Shown here: in pieces, positions 15,342-22,661 of the stretch
Layout of the letters: each line of letters begins with the position of its first letter
Position numbering within the stretch: position 1 is the stretch's first letter
Translations under genes and position numbers: made by a program
Notes under the pieces: generated by a model
What the model was told of the DNA's origin: nothing
Seen by the model: the letters and a program-made list of their open reading frames with translations, nothing else
Database searches by the model: none
Source of the DNA: an uncultured bacterium
Lineage (GTDB): Bacteria > Cyanobacteriota > Vampirovibrionia > Gastranaerophilales > Gastranaerophilaceae
Assembly (NCBI GenBank): GCA_902797985.1
Contig: CADBUZ010000008.1
Span: forward strand, 1-64,000
Length of the DNA: 64,000 nt
Reading direction: 5' to 3'

Positions 15342-16496
15342 TTATTTCCTAATAATAAGTTTTTCTAATTCAAAATAGGGTTTAGCACCATGATACATTC
15401 TATCATCAACAATGATAGTTGGAGTACCGTCAACACCTTTATTTATAGCTTCATCTATTTCTTCTTGTAAGCGTTTATTTGTTTCTATTGAATTTATGTC
15501 GGCAATAAATTTTCCAACATCCAGTCCTATTTTTGAAGCGATTTCAATTCCTTCTTCATCGTTTTTAGGATTCTTTTCAAAAATAGCATTTGCCATATCC
15601 CAATATTTACCCTGATTTTCTGCCGCTATCCCGTATCTTGCCAAACGGCATGCACCTTTATGCATTTGTTTTTCAAGATACTTATTACACTCGGTATCTA
15701 ATGGGAAATTGTGATGTATAACAAGAATATTATTATGTTTTTTGACAAGTTTGTGAAGCATTATATTATATGAATGGCAGACAGGGCAGGCAAAATCGGT
15801 ATATAATTCTATTCTGATTTCACCTGTCGGATTTCCTAAAAAATTACCGCTAACTTTGTAAGGGTTATTTTTCATAAACATAAAATGTTTAATAGATTGT
15901 TTCCTTGAGGCAAAAGGCATTTCAATTGTTGTATATGAAAGAAAAATTCCACCTAGCATCAATGCTATTAAAAATGGAACAGTTGCTTCTTTTACTCCGG
16001 AGATGAAGTCATAATAGCTATCTTTTAAACTTTTTTTAAATCCTCCGTTATTAAAATCTGTAGCAATTAAACCTATTGCAAGATTAATAAAATAAGTTAC
16101 AAAACAAAGAATACATATTTTATGGATTTGAAAAATGCTTACAAATGCCAGAAAAACTGATATTATAAATGATATTATCCCTAAAACAGATATGTATGAA
16201 TATGGGTTTTTAAAAACTTTTAAAAACCATAACCCTTTCAAAATTTTTAATTTATCAATATTTAGTAGCATTAAAATAAAGAAATATAAGAAAAAGCCCC
16301 AATATGTAAGAGGAATCCCTAAAAATACCGCTTTTGAAGTTTGTGCTACTCCGTCACAGTCAACGAAGGTGTTTATGTTACAGAAACTAGGCTCTGAATA
16401 TGGGTTGTAATTAGCTTGATAATATACTATCGCTAACTCAACACAGCATAAAATCCCTAAAATTGTTAATCCGTTTAAGATTTGGTTCTTTTTCAT
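15342..16496 (-). CDS. VKOR-DsbA fusion for disulfide bond formation
   Basis: This is a membrane fusion of a vitamin K epoxide reductase homologue with a periplasmic thioredoxin-like domain. Together they oxidise protein thiols outside the membrane and pass electrons to quinone. The VKOR part (about 1-200) has several membrane helices, the loop cysteines in FCNINTFVDCDGVAQT and the active-site CILC. The DsbA-like part (about 210-384) has CPVC within FACPVCHSYN and a cis-Pro segment GVDGTPTIIVDD. Such fusions are well known in cyanobacteria and some other bacteria. It is co-directional with the kinase upstream (17-base gap) and queH downstream. Confidence 0.92.
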   Translation of the reverse strand: MKKNQILNGLTILGILCCVELAIVYYQANYNPYSEPSFCNINTFVDCDGVAQTSKAVFLGIPLTYWGFFLYFFILMLLNIDKLKILKGLWFLKVFKNPYSYISVLGIISFIISVFLAFVSIFQIHKICILCFVTYFINLAIGLIATDFNNGGFKKSLKDSYYDFISGVKEATVPFLIALMLGGIFLSYTTIEMPFASRKQSIKHFMFMKNNPYKVSGNFLGNPTGEIRIELYTDFACPVCHSYNIMLHKLVKKHNNILVIHHNFPLDTECNKYLEKQMHKGACRLARYGIAAENQGKYWDMANAIFEKNPKNDEEGIEIASKIGLDVGKFIADINSIETNKRLQEEIDEAINKGVDGTPTIIVDDRMYHGAKPYFELEKLIIRK

Positions 16497-16513
16497 ATTT
16501 TTATATTTTAATA

Positions 16514-17275
16514 CTAAGTTATCCCTTTTTCAATCGGAAGCTTAACGATAAAAGTTGAACCTTTTTCTATTTCCGATTCTACACAGATAATACCATCGTG
16601 CGCATCGGTAATAGCTTTGCAAAGAGATAACCCTATCCCTGAACCCCGTTTTCTTTTAAATAAATCTTCTGATACTTGTGAAAAAAAATTAAATATTTTG
16701 TTTTTATTATCATCCGATATTCCCTCTCCATAATCAGTAATTTCAAAACAAAACATTTCTTTTTCTAAATATGTTATTATTTCTATTTTTTGTTTGTCTG
16801 AACTAAATTTTAGTGCATTTGAAATAAGATTATAAATTAGTTGTTTAAACCGTGTATAATCAGCGCATATCATTTTTTCTATAAGAGTATAGTCAATATT
16901 GTCTGAATTAAAATTGTTTATAATATTTTCAATTGTAGTTTTAGTGTCGAAAAAGCTATATGACAGTTCTAATTTATTGTATTGAGAACGGACAATATCA
17001 ATTATATTATTAACTAAATCAAATATATGCTCGGAGCAGGTTTTTATATTAGAAATGTAATCTTTCGATTTTTCGTCATGTTCAAGTGTTTCTAACAATT
17101 CTGTAAATCCAATGATAGAATTGAGCGGAGTTTTCAGCTCGTGAGAAAATTTTGCGATAAAGATTTTTACACTATCCCAAATCTGCGTGAGCTCGTTTTT
17201 TAATCGAGTATTTTCTGTATACAATCTTTTTGTCTCAGAGATTAATTCCTCTTTAGACAATTCTTCCACTTCCAT
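16514..17275 (-). CDS. Sensor histidine kinase without sensor domain
   Basis: The 253 residues consist of an N-terminal coiled coil (1-35), the dimerisation/phospho-acceptor helix with His45 in FSHELKTPLNSIIGF, and the ATPase core. N, G1 and G2 boxes are visible as NLISNALKFS, DYGEGI and GSGIGLSLCKAI. There is no membrane segment and no PAS or GAF domain, so the signal must come through the coiled coil or a partner protein. No response regulator gene is adjacent. It is the first gene of the cluster with VKOR-DsbA and queH. Confidence 0.92.
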   Translation of the reverse strand: MEVEELSKEELISETKRLYTENTRLKNELTQIWDSVKIFIAKFSHELKTPLNSIIGFTELLETLEHDEKSKDYISNIKTCSEHIFDLVNNIIDIVRSQYNKLELSYSFFDTKTTIENIINNFNSDNIDYTLIEKMICADYTRFKQLIYNLISNALKFSSDKQKIEIITYLEKEMFCFEITDYGEGISDDNKNKIFNFFSQVSEDLFKRKRGSGIGLSLCKAITDAHDGIICVESEIEKGSTFIVKLPIEKGIT

Positions 17276-17322
17276 TCATTGATAATAACTAAAAATAAAC
17301 AAAGTGTTTATTAGTCGTATGA

Positions 17323-17748
17323 CTAATTTTGTTTCTCACCATGTTCTTTTATGTAATTGGCTGTTTTTACCCCCAGAGCAACACCACCTGCAACAAGTAG
17401 CGGTGCAGATAAATATGTGATATATGCTTTTGTATAATTGCCTGCAATTTTTTGTAAAACGTCTTTAGGCAAATGTTTTGACGCAAGTTTTAAACCTTTA
17501 TAGCTTGCCATTCCTTCTTCTGCCATTAGTGGAAGATAACATGCCGCTGTTAATTTTCCAACATTGTTCGATACAAAATCCATAGTCTTTTCAAGTTTAC
17601 TTTTTTCAGGTTTAGGTTTGTTTTTATCGGGTTTGTGTAAAAGTCCTATTCCAAGGATTATAGGTGCAAATATAGATATATTGTGAGGGAGAGTGTGTAA
17701 ACCTTTTATTATTGCTTTATTAAAAAGATTACCTTTTTGTTTGTTCAT
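17323..17748 (-). CDS. C-terminal fragment of the interrupted HExxH protein
   Basis: This 141-codon ORF starts at the Met directly after HEIGHA and holds two hydrophobic segments (IFAPIILGIGLL and LSAPLLVAGGVALGV). No ribosome-binding site precedes that Met, so separate translation is doubtful. See the combined entry. Confidence 0.45.
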   Translation of the reverse strand: MNKQKGNLFNKAIIKGLHTLPHNISIFAPIILGIGLLHKPDKNKPKPEKSKLEKTMDFVSNNVGKLTAACYLPLMAEEGMASYKGLKLASKHLPKDVLQKIAGNYTKAYITYLSAPLLVAGGVALGVKTANYIKEHGEKQN

Positions 17749-17856
17749 AGCATGTCCAATTTCATGATAAATGGAGGATGTTAAATCCTTATGAACTACT
17801 ATATAGTTTGAGTCATGAAAATATGCGGCATTTGCTCCTTTTGAGAATAGCTCAAA

Positions 17857-18294
17857 CTAATTATTTTGTTTTCTTCTTTGGTATGCATTAGGATTTTTAT
17901 AGAGTCCCTCTATCATTCGTTTAAAATCTTGAACCCCTTCTTCCCCTTCAATTATATTTAATTTAACACCTTTTTTATTAAGCCCTGTTTCTTCCATGAT
18001 TTTGTTAACAGTATTTTTTGTGTTTTCTAATGATTCACAATTAGGTAAAAATGATTGCATTATCTCTGCATTACTTTTTGCTGTGGTTGGAGTTTCTTTT
18101 GATAATTCATCTTTTATCAAATATATTGGGGCTGCAAGACCAATAATTGCTCCAATAATATTAGCAAAAGTATTTTTATTTTGTTTAGAAGGTTTTTTTT
18201 CGGCTATATCTGTTTGCACAAATTTTTCGGCAGGTCTTGGACTAATTTTGAATTGGTTGAAATTAGAATTTATATTATTGATACTTGAAACCAT
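17857..18294 (-). CDS. N-terminal fragment of the interrupted HExxH protein
   Basis: The 145-codon ORF has a good start (AAAAGGG before the ATG), a low-complexity Asn-rich N-terminus and one membrane segment (NIIGAIIGLAAPIYLI). It ends at the in-frame TAG. It would be translated as a truncated product lacking the HExxH motif unless TAG is read through. Confidence 0.6.
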   Translation of the reverse strand: MVSSINNINSNFNQFKISPRPAEKFVQTDIAEKKPSKQNKNTFANIIGAIIGLAAPIYLIKDELSKETPTTAKSNAEIMQSFLPNCESLENTKNTVNKIMEETGLNKKGVKLNIIEGEEGVQDFKRMIEGLYKNPNAYQRRKQNN

Positions 18295-18395
18295 GCAAAA
18301 CCCTTTTACGCACTACTATGTTTTTTTAAAGCGTAAAAAACTATAAATTTGCTGATTTATGAACAAATTTTAACAATAACTGTATAGAAGCAGTT

Positions 18396-19406
18396 TTACA
18401 CTTGCATTTCTTTTTCAAAACCAAATAAAGAACTAACTGACTCGTCATCGTGGATACGAGAAATAGCCTGTGCAAGTAGAGGCGCAACAGAAAGTTGAGT
18501 AACGTTAGAAGGTAAATCTTCTTCTTTCCAAGGAATAGTATTAGTAACAATACATTCCTTTATTGGGGCATTTTGAATTTTTTCTTTTGCAGGGCCTGAG
18601 AAAACAGCGTGAGTCGCAGCCACATAAATAGCTTTTGCACCGTGTGATTTTAATAATTTAGCAGCTTCCGTAATAGTACCTGCAGTATCGATAAGGTCGT
18701 CAAACATTAAACAAATTTTGCCTTCAACATCCCCAATGATATGAGCTGCAATAGCTTCATTATGTTTATCACGACGTTTATCAATGATGGCAAGCGGGCA
18801 TCCGAGCCTTTTAGCAAAAACTCTTGTTCTTTGAACTCCGCCTGTATCAGGGCTAACTGCAACCATTTCATCTTCAGATATGTTTAGTCCTTTGATGTAA
18901 TCTACAAGAATAGGAGTAGCATAAATGTGGTCAACAAGAATATTAAAGAACCCTTGAATTTGTCCGGTGTGCAAATCCATAGCTAGAACTCTGTCAGTTC
19001 CTGCTGTTGTTAATAAATCAGCAACAAGTTTTGCAGTAATAGCCTCACGACCGGAGGTTTTTCTGTCTTGTCTTGCATATCCATAGTATGGGATAACTGT
19101 TGTAATGCTTTTTGCACTGGCACGTTTGAATGCATCTATAATGATTAAAAGCTCCATTAAATTTTCATTAACAGGGTTGCATAAAGGCTGGATAATGAAT
19201 ACATCATCTCCTCTAACACTTTCTTTTACTTGAACATATATTTCGCCATCAGCAAAATTTTTGACTACCATCGGACCAACTGTTGTCCCTAAATAATCTG
19301 CAATTTCTTGAGCTAATTTAGGATTTGATCTCCCTGCAAACAGTTTTATGTCATGAGTAGGATTAACTGCTCTTTCTAAGTCAGGATAAGTCATTTCAAG
19401 TACCAT
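18396..19406 (-). CDS. prs: Ribose-phosphate pyrophosphokinase (PRPP synthase)
   Basis: Prs makes PRPP from ribose 5-phosphate and ATP for nucleotide, NAD, His and Trp synthesis. The 336 residues show the class I features: KLFAGRSNPKLAQEIA, FADGEIYVQV, PYYGYARQDRKTSGREAI, the phosphoribosyl site DLIDTAGTI and the VVSPDTGG-like VAVSPDTGG. AGGGATG before the ATG supports this start. It is monocistronic, in a 169-base gap from the BI-1 gene upstream. Confidence 0.97.
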   Translation of the reverse strand: MVLEMTYPDLERAVNPTHDIKLFAGRSNPKLAQEIADYLGTTVGPMVVKNFADGEIYVQVKESVRGDDVFIIQPLCNPVNENLMELLIIIDAFKRASAKSITTVIPYYGYARQDRKTSGREAITAKLVADLLTTAGTDRVLAMDLHTGQIQGFFNILVDHIYATPILVDYIKGLNISEDEMVAVSPDTGGVQRTRVFAKRLGCPLAIIDKRRDKHNEAIAAHIIGDVEGKICLMFDDLIDTAGTITEAAKLLKSHGAKAIYVAATHAVFSGPAKEKIQNAPIKECIVTNTIPWKEEDLPSNVTQLSVAPLLAQAISRIHDDESVSSLFGFEKEMQV

Positions 19407-19523
19407 TATATTACATCCCTTTCACACTATGCTATGTATATAAATTGATTTGTATTTTCATTGTAATACTAAACACCACTTCCTGTCACAATTTATAACA
19501 AAATATTAAGTAACAGATAGTAA

Positions 19524-19560
19524 AAATCGAGATATGATATTCATATCTCGATTTGATTTT
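19524..19560 (-). terminator. Terminator of the BI-1 family gene
   Basis: A perfect 14-bp stem pairs 19524-19537 with 19541-19554 around a 3-base loop. On the minus strand it is followed by TTTTT; on the plus strand by GATTTTTTT. It lies about 20 bases past the minus-strand gene end and may work in both directions. Confidence 0.88.
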
Positions 19561-19574
19561 TTTATTAAATATTT

Positions 19575-20297
19575 TTATCTGTCTCTTAATTTCGCTAACA
19601 ATCTGAGAATTTCAATGTATAACCAAACAAGAGTAACCATTAGCCCAAATGCGCCAAACCATTCGTAATCTTTTGGCAGCATTGCTTGTGCCCCACGTTC
19701 GATAAAATCAAAATCTAATATTAAATTTAATGCAGCTATAGCAACAACAAGTACACTAAATCCAATCCCTATTGTTCCTGAACCAAATATTGCAGGAATA
19801 CTGTAATGGAAGAATGAGCCTATCCATTGAATTAGGTATAAAACAGCTATTGATATAGTTGATATAAAAATAATACTTCTAAACTTGTCAGTACATTTGA
19901 TTGCACCAATTCTGTATAAGCCAAGCATAGTGAACATTGCTGCAAATGTTGCTAATACCGCTTGGATAACAATCCCAGGATATGCTTGATTGAATACTGC
20001 AGAAATTCCGCCTAAAAATAATCCTTCACATGCAGCGTAAAGTGGTGCAAAAATTTTATTTCTCGTAAAACTAACAATTAGTGCAAATACAAACCCCACA
20101 ATTGCCCCAATCATCATTAACATATTTGCCTTATCTGTGAATCCTGCCATGTATTGCTGCCAAGTGTAAAATGCAGGTAATAATGCACATAAAAATAATA
20201 AAAATGTTTTATCTAATGTTCCGTTAACTGTCATAATTTGACCGCTAACTGTTCTGTCAGATTCGATAAATCTTTCATTTAATATAGGATTTGCCAT
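19575..20297 (-). CDS. Bax inhibitor-1/YccA-family membrane protein
   Basis: The 240 residues carry seven hydrophobic segments and the family's characteristic end (DFDFIERGAQAMLPKDYEW then GLMVTLVWLYIEILRLL). The N-terminal MTVNGTLDKTFLLFL and ACEGLFLGGISAVF also fit the YccA-like branch. BI-1 homologues are calcium-leak or stress-related membrane proteins, but the bacterial role is unclear. It is monocistronic with its own terminator. Confidence 0.9.
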   Translation of the reverse strand: MANPILNERFIESDRTVSGQIMTVNGTLDKTFLLFLCALLPAFYTWQQYMAGFTDKANMLMMIGAIVGFVFALIVSFTRNKIFAPLYAACEGLFLGGISAVFNQAYPGIVIQAVLATFAAMFTMLGLYRIGAIKCTDKFRSIIFISTISIAVLYLIQWIGSFFHYSIPAIFGSGTIGIGFSVLVVAIAALNLILDFDFIERGAQAMLPKDYEWFGAFGLMVTLVWLYIEILRLLAKLRDR

Positions 20298-20444
20298 ATA
20301 TTTTCTCTCCTTTTCTACACACCCATATTATACACTATTTATGAATAATTAACATCGCTTTAATTTTTTTTTAATGATTTGTTTTGCATTAATATCTTTA
20401 GCATGTTATTTTATTACCAAGTAACAAACAATAAGGAGTAAAAA

Positions 20445-20669
20445 ATGCTTTGTCCATATTGCAAAGGTGAAGTTCCTGATGATGCGAAGAAATGTATGAA
20501 TTGCGGGGAATGGATTGATCCTGCGTATAGAAAACCACAAAAAGAAGAACAGGGCTTTTTTTCTGCCGTTGCTGAAACAGCGATTAGTATATTGTTCTGG
20601 GTTTTTATTTTAATCATTGCAGTTGTTGCTGCATATGCATTTCTTGATTACAACGGATTGATTAGTTAA
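20445..20669 (+). CDS. Zinc-ribbon membrane-anchored small protein
   Basis: The 74 residues begin with a four-cysteine zinc ribbon (CPYCKGEVPDDAKKCMNCGEW). One C-terminal transmembrane helix follows (about 45-66). AAGGAG lies at ideal distance before the ATG and a terminator follows, so it is an independent gene. The function is unknown; such proteins often anchor or regulate membrane complexes. Confidence 0.8.
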   Translation: MLCPYCKGEVPDDAKKCMNCGEWIDPAYRKPQKEEQGFFSAVAETAISILFWVFILIIAVVAAYAFLDYNGLIS

Positions 20670-20694
20670 GTATTTTTAAATAATAAATAAAATG

Positions 20695-20725
20695 AAAAGT
20701 TGGATTTTCCCAACTTTTTATTTTT
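20695..20725 (+). terminator. Intrinsic terminator of zinc-ribbon gene
   Basis: AAAAGTTGG (20695-20703) pairs with CCAACTTTT (20710-20718) and a T-rich tail follows. Confidence 0.85.
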
Positions 20726-20729
20726 GTGC

Positions 20730-20760
20730 AAAAAAAAACAGGTCGGAAATCCTTCCTGTT
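20730..20760 (-). terminator. Terminator of the sigma/prepilin-peptidase operon
   Basis: On the minus strand AACAGG (20760-20755) pairs with CCTGTT (20742-20737) and is followed by a run of T. It lies about 75 bases beyond the prepilin peptidase stop codon. Confidence 0.6.
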
Positions 20761-20834
20761 AAGATTTTACACTAGCCGAAATATAAATAGCATGTTTATT
20801 ATAGCTTTTTTTTTTAACTTGTGCAAGTTTTACT

Positions 20835-21734
20835 TTACATTAAAAAAAACAAACAAGCCAATGCTAAAGCAGGTGCTATTGGACAATATGACTGATTTTC
20901 CTGTGTTTTTATTGCGTAGAATAAATCCTGCACAATTTGGCATGCTAAATATAAAATGTAAATTAAACACCCTATAAATATTAGATTTGAACCCCAAAAG
21001 GACATGTTTCTAAAAACGTAAAGAAATAAGCATGCCAAAGAAAAATATATTAAGTATTTTAAAGTTTTTTCGTTTCCTGTTTTAATCAAATTAGAAATAT
21101 ATTTAGGTAAAACGAAGAACAGTTCTGCAAAGAGTGCATAAATTAAAAATAAGAATAACTTATTAAATCCTACTACAGCACCAAATGCACCAAGTAAATA
21201 TATATCTCCCTCACCAAATGTTTCTTTTTTTAATAGTTTTAGACCTAAATATATAAATAAATAAACTAATCCTGCTCCGACAATACCGCCAAGGATTGAA
21301 TTCATCAAGTCAAATCTGTTAAATAGCAAACCTGCAAAAGCAATTATTATTGTTTGATAAGTAGAAATCTTTTTATCTTTTATATCAGAATAAGAAATAG
21401 ATAGAAACATTGATAAAATTATTACAACTGCCAATGCGTCATAGATAGATACATATTTATTAAAAGAAAATAACCATATAACTAATCCTGTAATCTCAAA
21501 TATAATGTATTGTATAGAGATTGGAGCATTACAAAAATAACATTTACCCTTAAGTATCAAAAAGGATATTATAGGAATTTTGTGCCACCATAAAAGTGGT
21601 TTATTGCAAGAAGTACAATGTGATTGAGGATATAAAATGCTTTCTTCTTTTAAAGTACGCATTACTAATACACTGAGAAAACTCCCCCAGCATAATCCCA
21701 TTAAACATACTAAGAATAACCAAAATCCACTCAT
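20835..21734 (-). CDS. pilD: Type IV prepilin peptidase/methyltransferase
   Basis: This enzyme cleaves and N-methylates type IV pilin precursors at the inner membrane. The N-terminal domain has GSFLSVLVMR and two zinc CxxC pairs (CTSC, CYFC). The peptidase aspartates are in SYSDIKDKKIS and GEGDIYLLGAFGA. About eight membrane helices are present in 299 residues. It follows the sigma factor gene by 5 bases. Its presence implies type IV pili or a type II secretion-like system, although no pilin genes are in this window. Confidence 0.93.
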   Translation of the reverse strand: MSGFWLFLVCLMGLCWGSFLSVLVMRTLKEESILYPQSHCTSCNKPLLWWHKIPIISFLILKGKCYFCNAPISIQYIIFEITGLVIWLFSFNKYVSIYDALAVVIILSMFLSISYSDIKDKKISTYQTIIIAFAGLLFNRFDLMNSILGGIVGAGLVYLFIYLGLKLLKKETFGEGDIYLLGAFGAVVGFNKLFLFLIYALFAELFFVLPKYISNLIKTGNEKTLKYLIYFSLACLFLYVFRNMSFWGSNLIFIGCLIYILYLACQIVQDLFYAIKTQENQSYCPIAPALALACLFFLM

Positions 21735-21739
21735 AGAAA

Positions 21740-22531
21740 TTATTCTTCCAAATCATTTTTCTTAATCATATTGTACATTAGGCTAAATGCTTTTTTTAGT
21801 CTTCTTGAAACCATCATTTGATTTAAATCAAGTCTTTGAGCAATTTCTGTTTGTTTCATATCTTCATAATAAAACAATTCAACAACTTCTTTATATTCGG
21901 AAGGTAGTTTTTTGATGATTTCGTCAATCTGCATTTGCATATCTTGTTGTTCTGAATATTCTTTGTAATCATAAGCAGGGGTTAAATCACCAATAGAAGT
22001 TTTGTTTCCGTCTATATTTATTATTTCATCAAGAGATGTAATTTTTTTACGTCGGTCAACATCTATAGCTGTATTAACTTTTTGTATAGGAATATCAAGA
22101 GCTTGCGCAACTTTTTCACTTGTCATGTTATCCATTTCTTCTTCGTCTAAATCTTTAACAAAGTTTTTTATACGCATAGCAAGTTCAAGAATTTCTCTAG
22201 GTACTTTTATTAATGATACTTTATCTCGCATATAATGCTGCATTTCGCCAACAATTAAATACCCTGCATATATTCTAAATTTTGGGCATAATTCAGGATT
22301 ATAGCGTTCTATTGCTTTAACTAAACCAATAGAACCTGCTTGAATTAAATCTTCAACAGGGTCTTCTGCACGACGGGCAATAGAGTTTGCAATCTTTTTT
22401 ACAACAGGCATCATTGCAACGACTATTAGGTTCATAAGTCGTTTCTTTTTCTTTGAACTGTGTGTTTGGCTGTATTCTGATAACCAGTCTTGAATTTTTA
22501 TGTAGATTGAATCGTCGATATTATTAGCCAC
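21740..22531 (-). CDS. Alternative sigma-70 family RNA polymerase sigma factor
   Basis: The 263 residues cover regions 2, 3 and 4 of a group 3 (SigF/SigB/FliA-like) sigma factor. Region 2 includes DLIQAGSIGLVKAIERYNP and FRIYAGYLIVGEMQHYMRD; region 4 includes LPSEYKEVVELFYYEDMKQTEIAQRL with the HTH. Cyanobacterial SigF, the pilus-related sigma factor, belongs to this group. Linkage to a prepilin peptidase gene makes a pilus or envelope regulon a reasonable inference, not a proof. Confidence 0.9.
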   Translation of the reverse strand: MANNIDDSIYIKIQDWLSEYSQTHSSKKKKRLMNLIVVAMMPVVKKIANSIARRAEDPVEDLIQAGSIGLVKAIERYNPELCPKFRIYAGYLIVGEMQHYMRDKVSLIKVPREILELAMRIKNFVKDLDEEEMDNMTSEKVAQALDIPIQKVNTAIDVDRRKKITSLDEIINIDGNKTSIGDLTPAYDYKEYSEQQDMQMQIDEIIKKLPSEYKEVVELFYYEDMKQTEIAQRLDLNQMMVSRRLKKAFSLMYNMIKKNDLEE

Positions 22532-22661
22532 AAGTATCTCCCAAATGTATTGCTATCATTAAGAATAACATGTTCAAACTGAAAATACAATTATAAAACT
22601 TCTCTTGAAAAAATGATGCCTTTTTGGTAAAATCATGGCATTATAGAGGTGAGGGAAAGAT

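Larger units (their letters stand above)
17323..18294 (-). pseudogene. HExxH membrane metalloprotease-like gene interrupted by TAG
   Basis: Two ORFs lie in the same reading frame, separated only by one TAG at 17857-17859 and 36 sense codons. Read through, the segment after TAG continues FELFSKGANAAYFHD and then SSIYHEIGHAMNKQKG, which supplies a zinc-metalloprotease HExxH motif. Neither separate ORF contains that motif if the second starts at its first Met. The whole would be about 323 residues with a membrane segment near 45-65 and two more in the C-terminal half. Likely a nonsense mutation or sequencing error; TAG is an ordinary stop in other genes here, for example at 25647 and 27714. Confidence 0.75.

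Noticed and set aside
17857-17859. TAG recoded as an amino acid genome-wide
   Set aside because: Several intact genes in the window (for example the helicase and beta-helix genes) end with TAG at the expected place.
18341-18550. ORF antisense or offset to the end of prs
   Set aside because: It overlaps prs on the same strand in a different frame and has no conserved features.
20726-20977. 83-codon plus-strand ORF
   Set aside because: It lies antisense to the prepilin peptidase gene and starts within its terminator hairpin.
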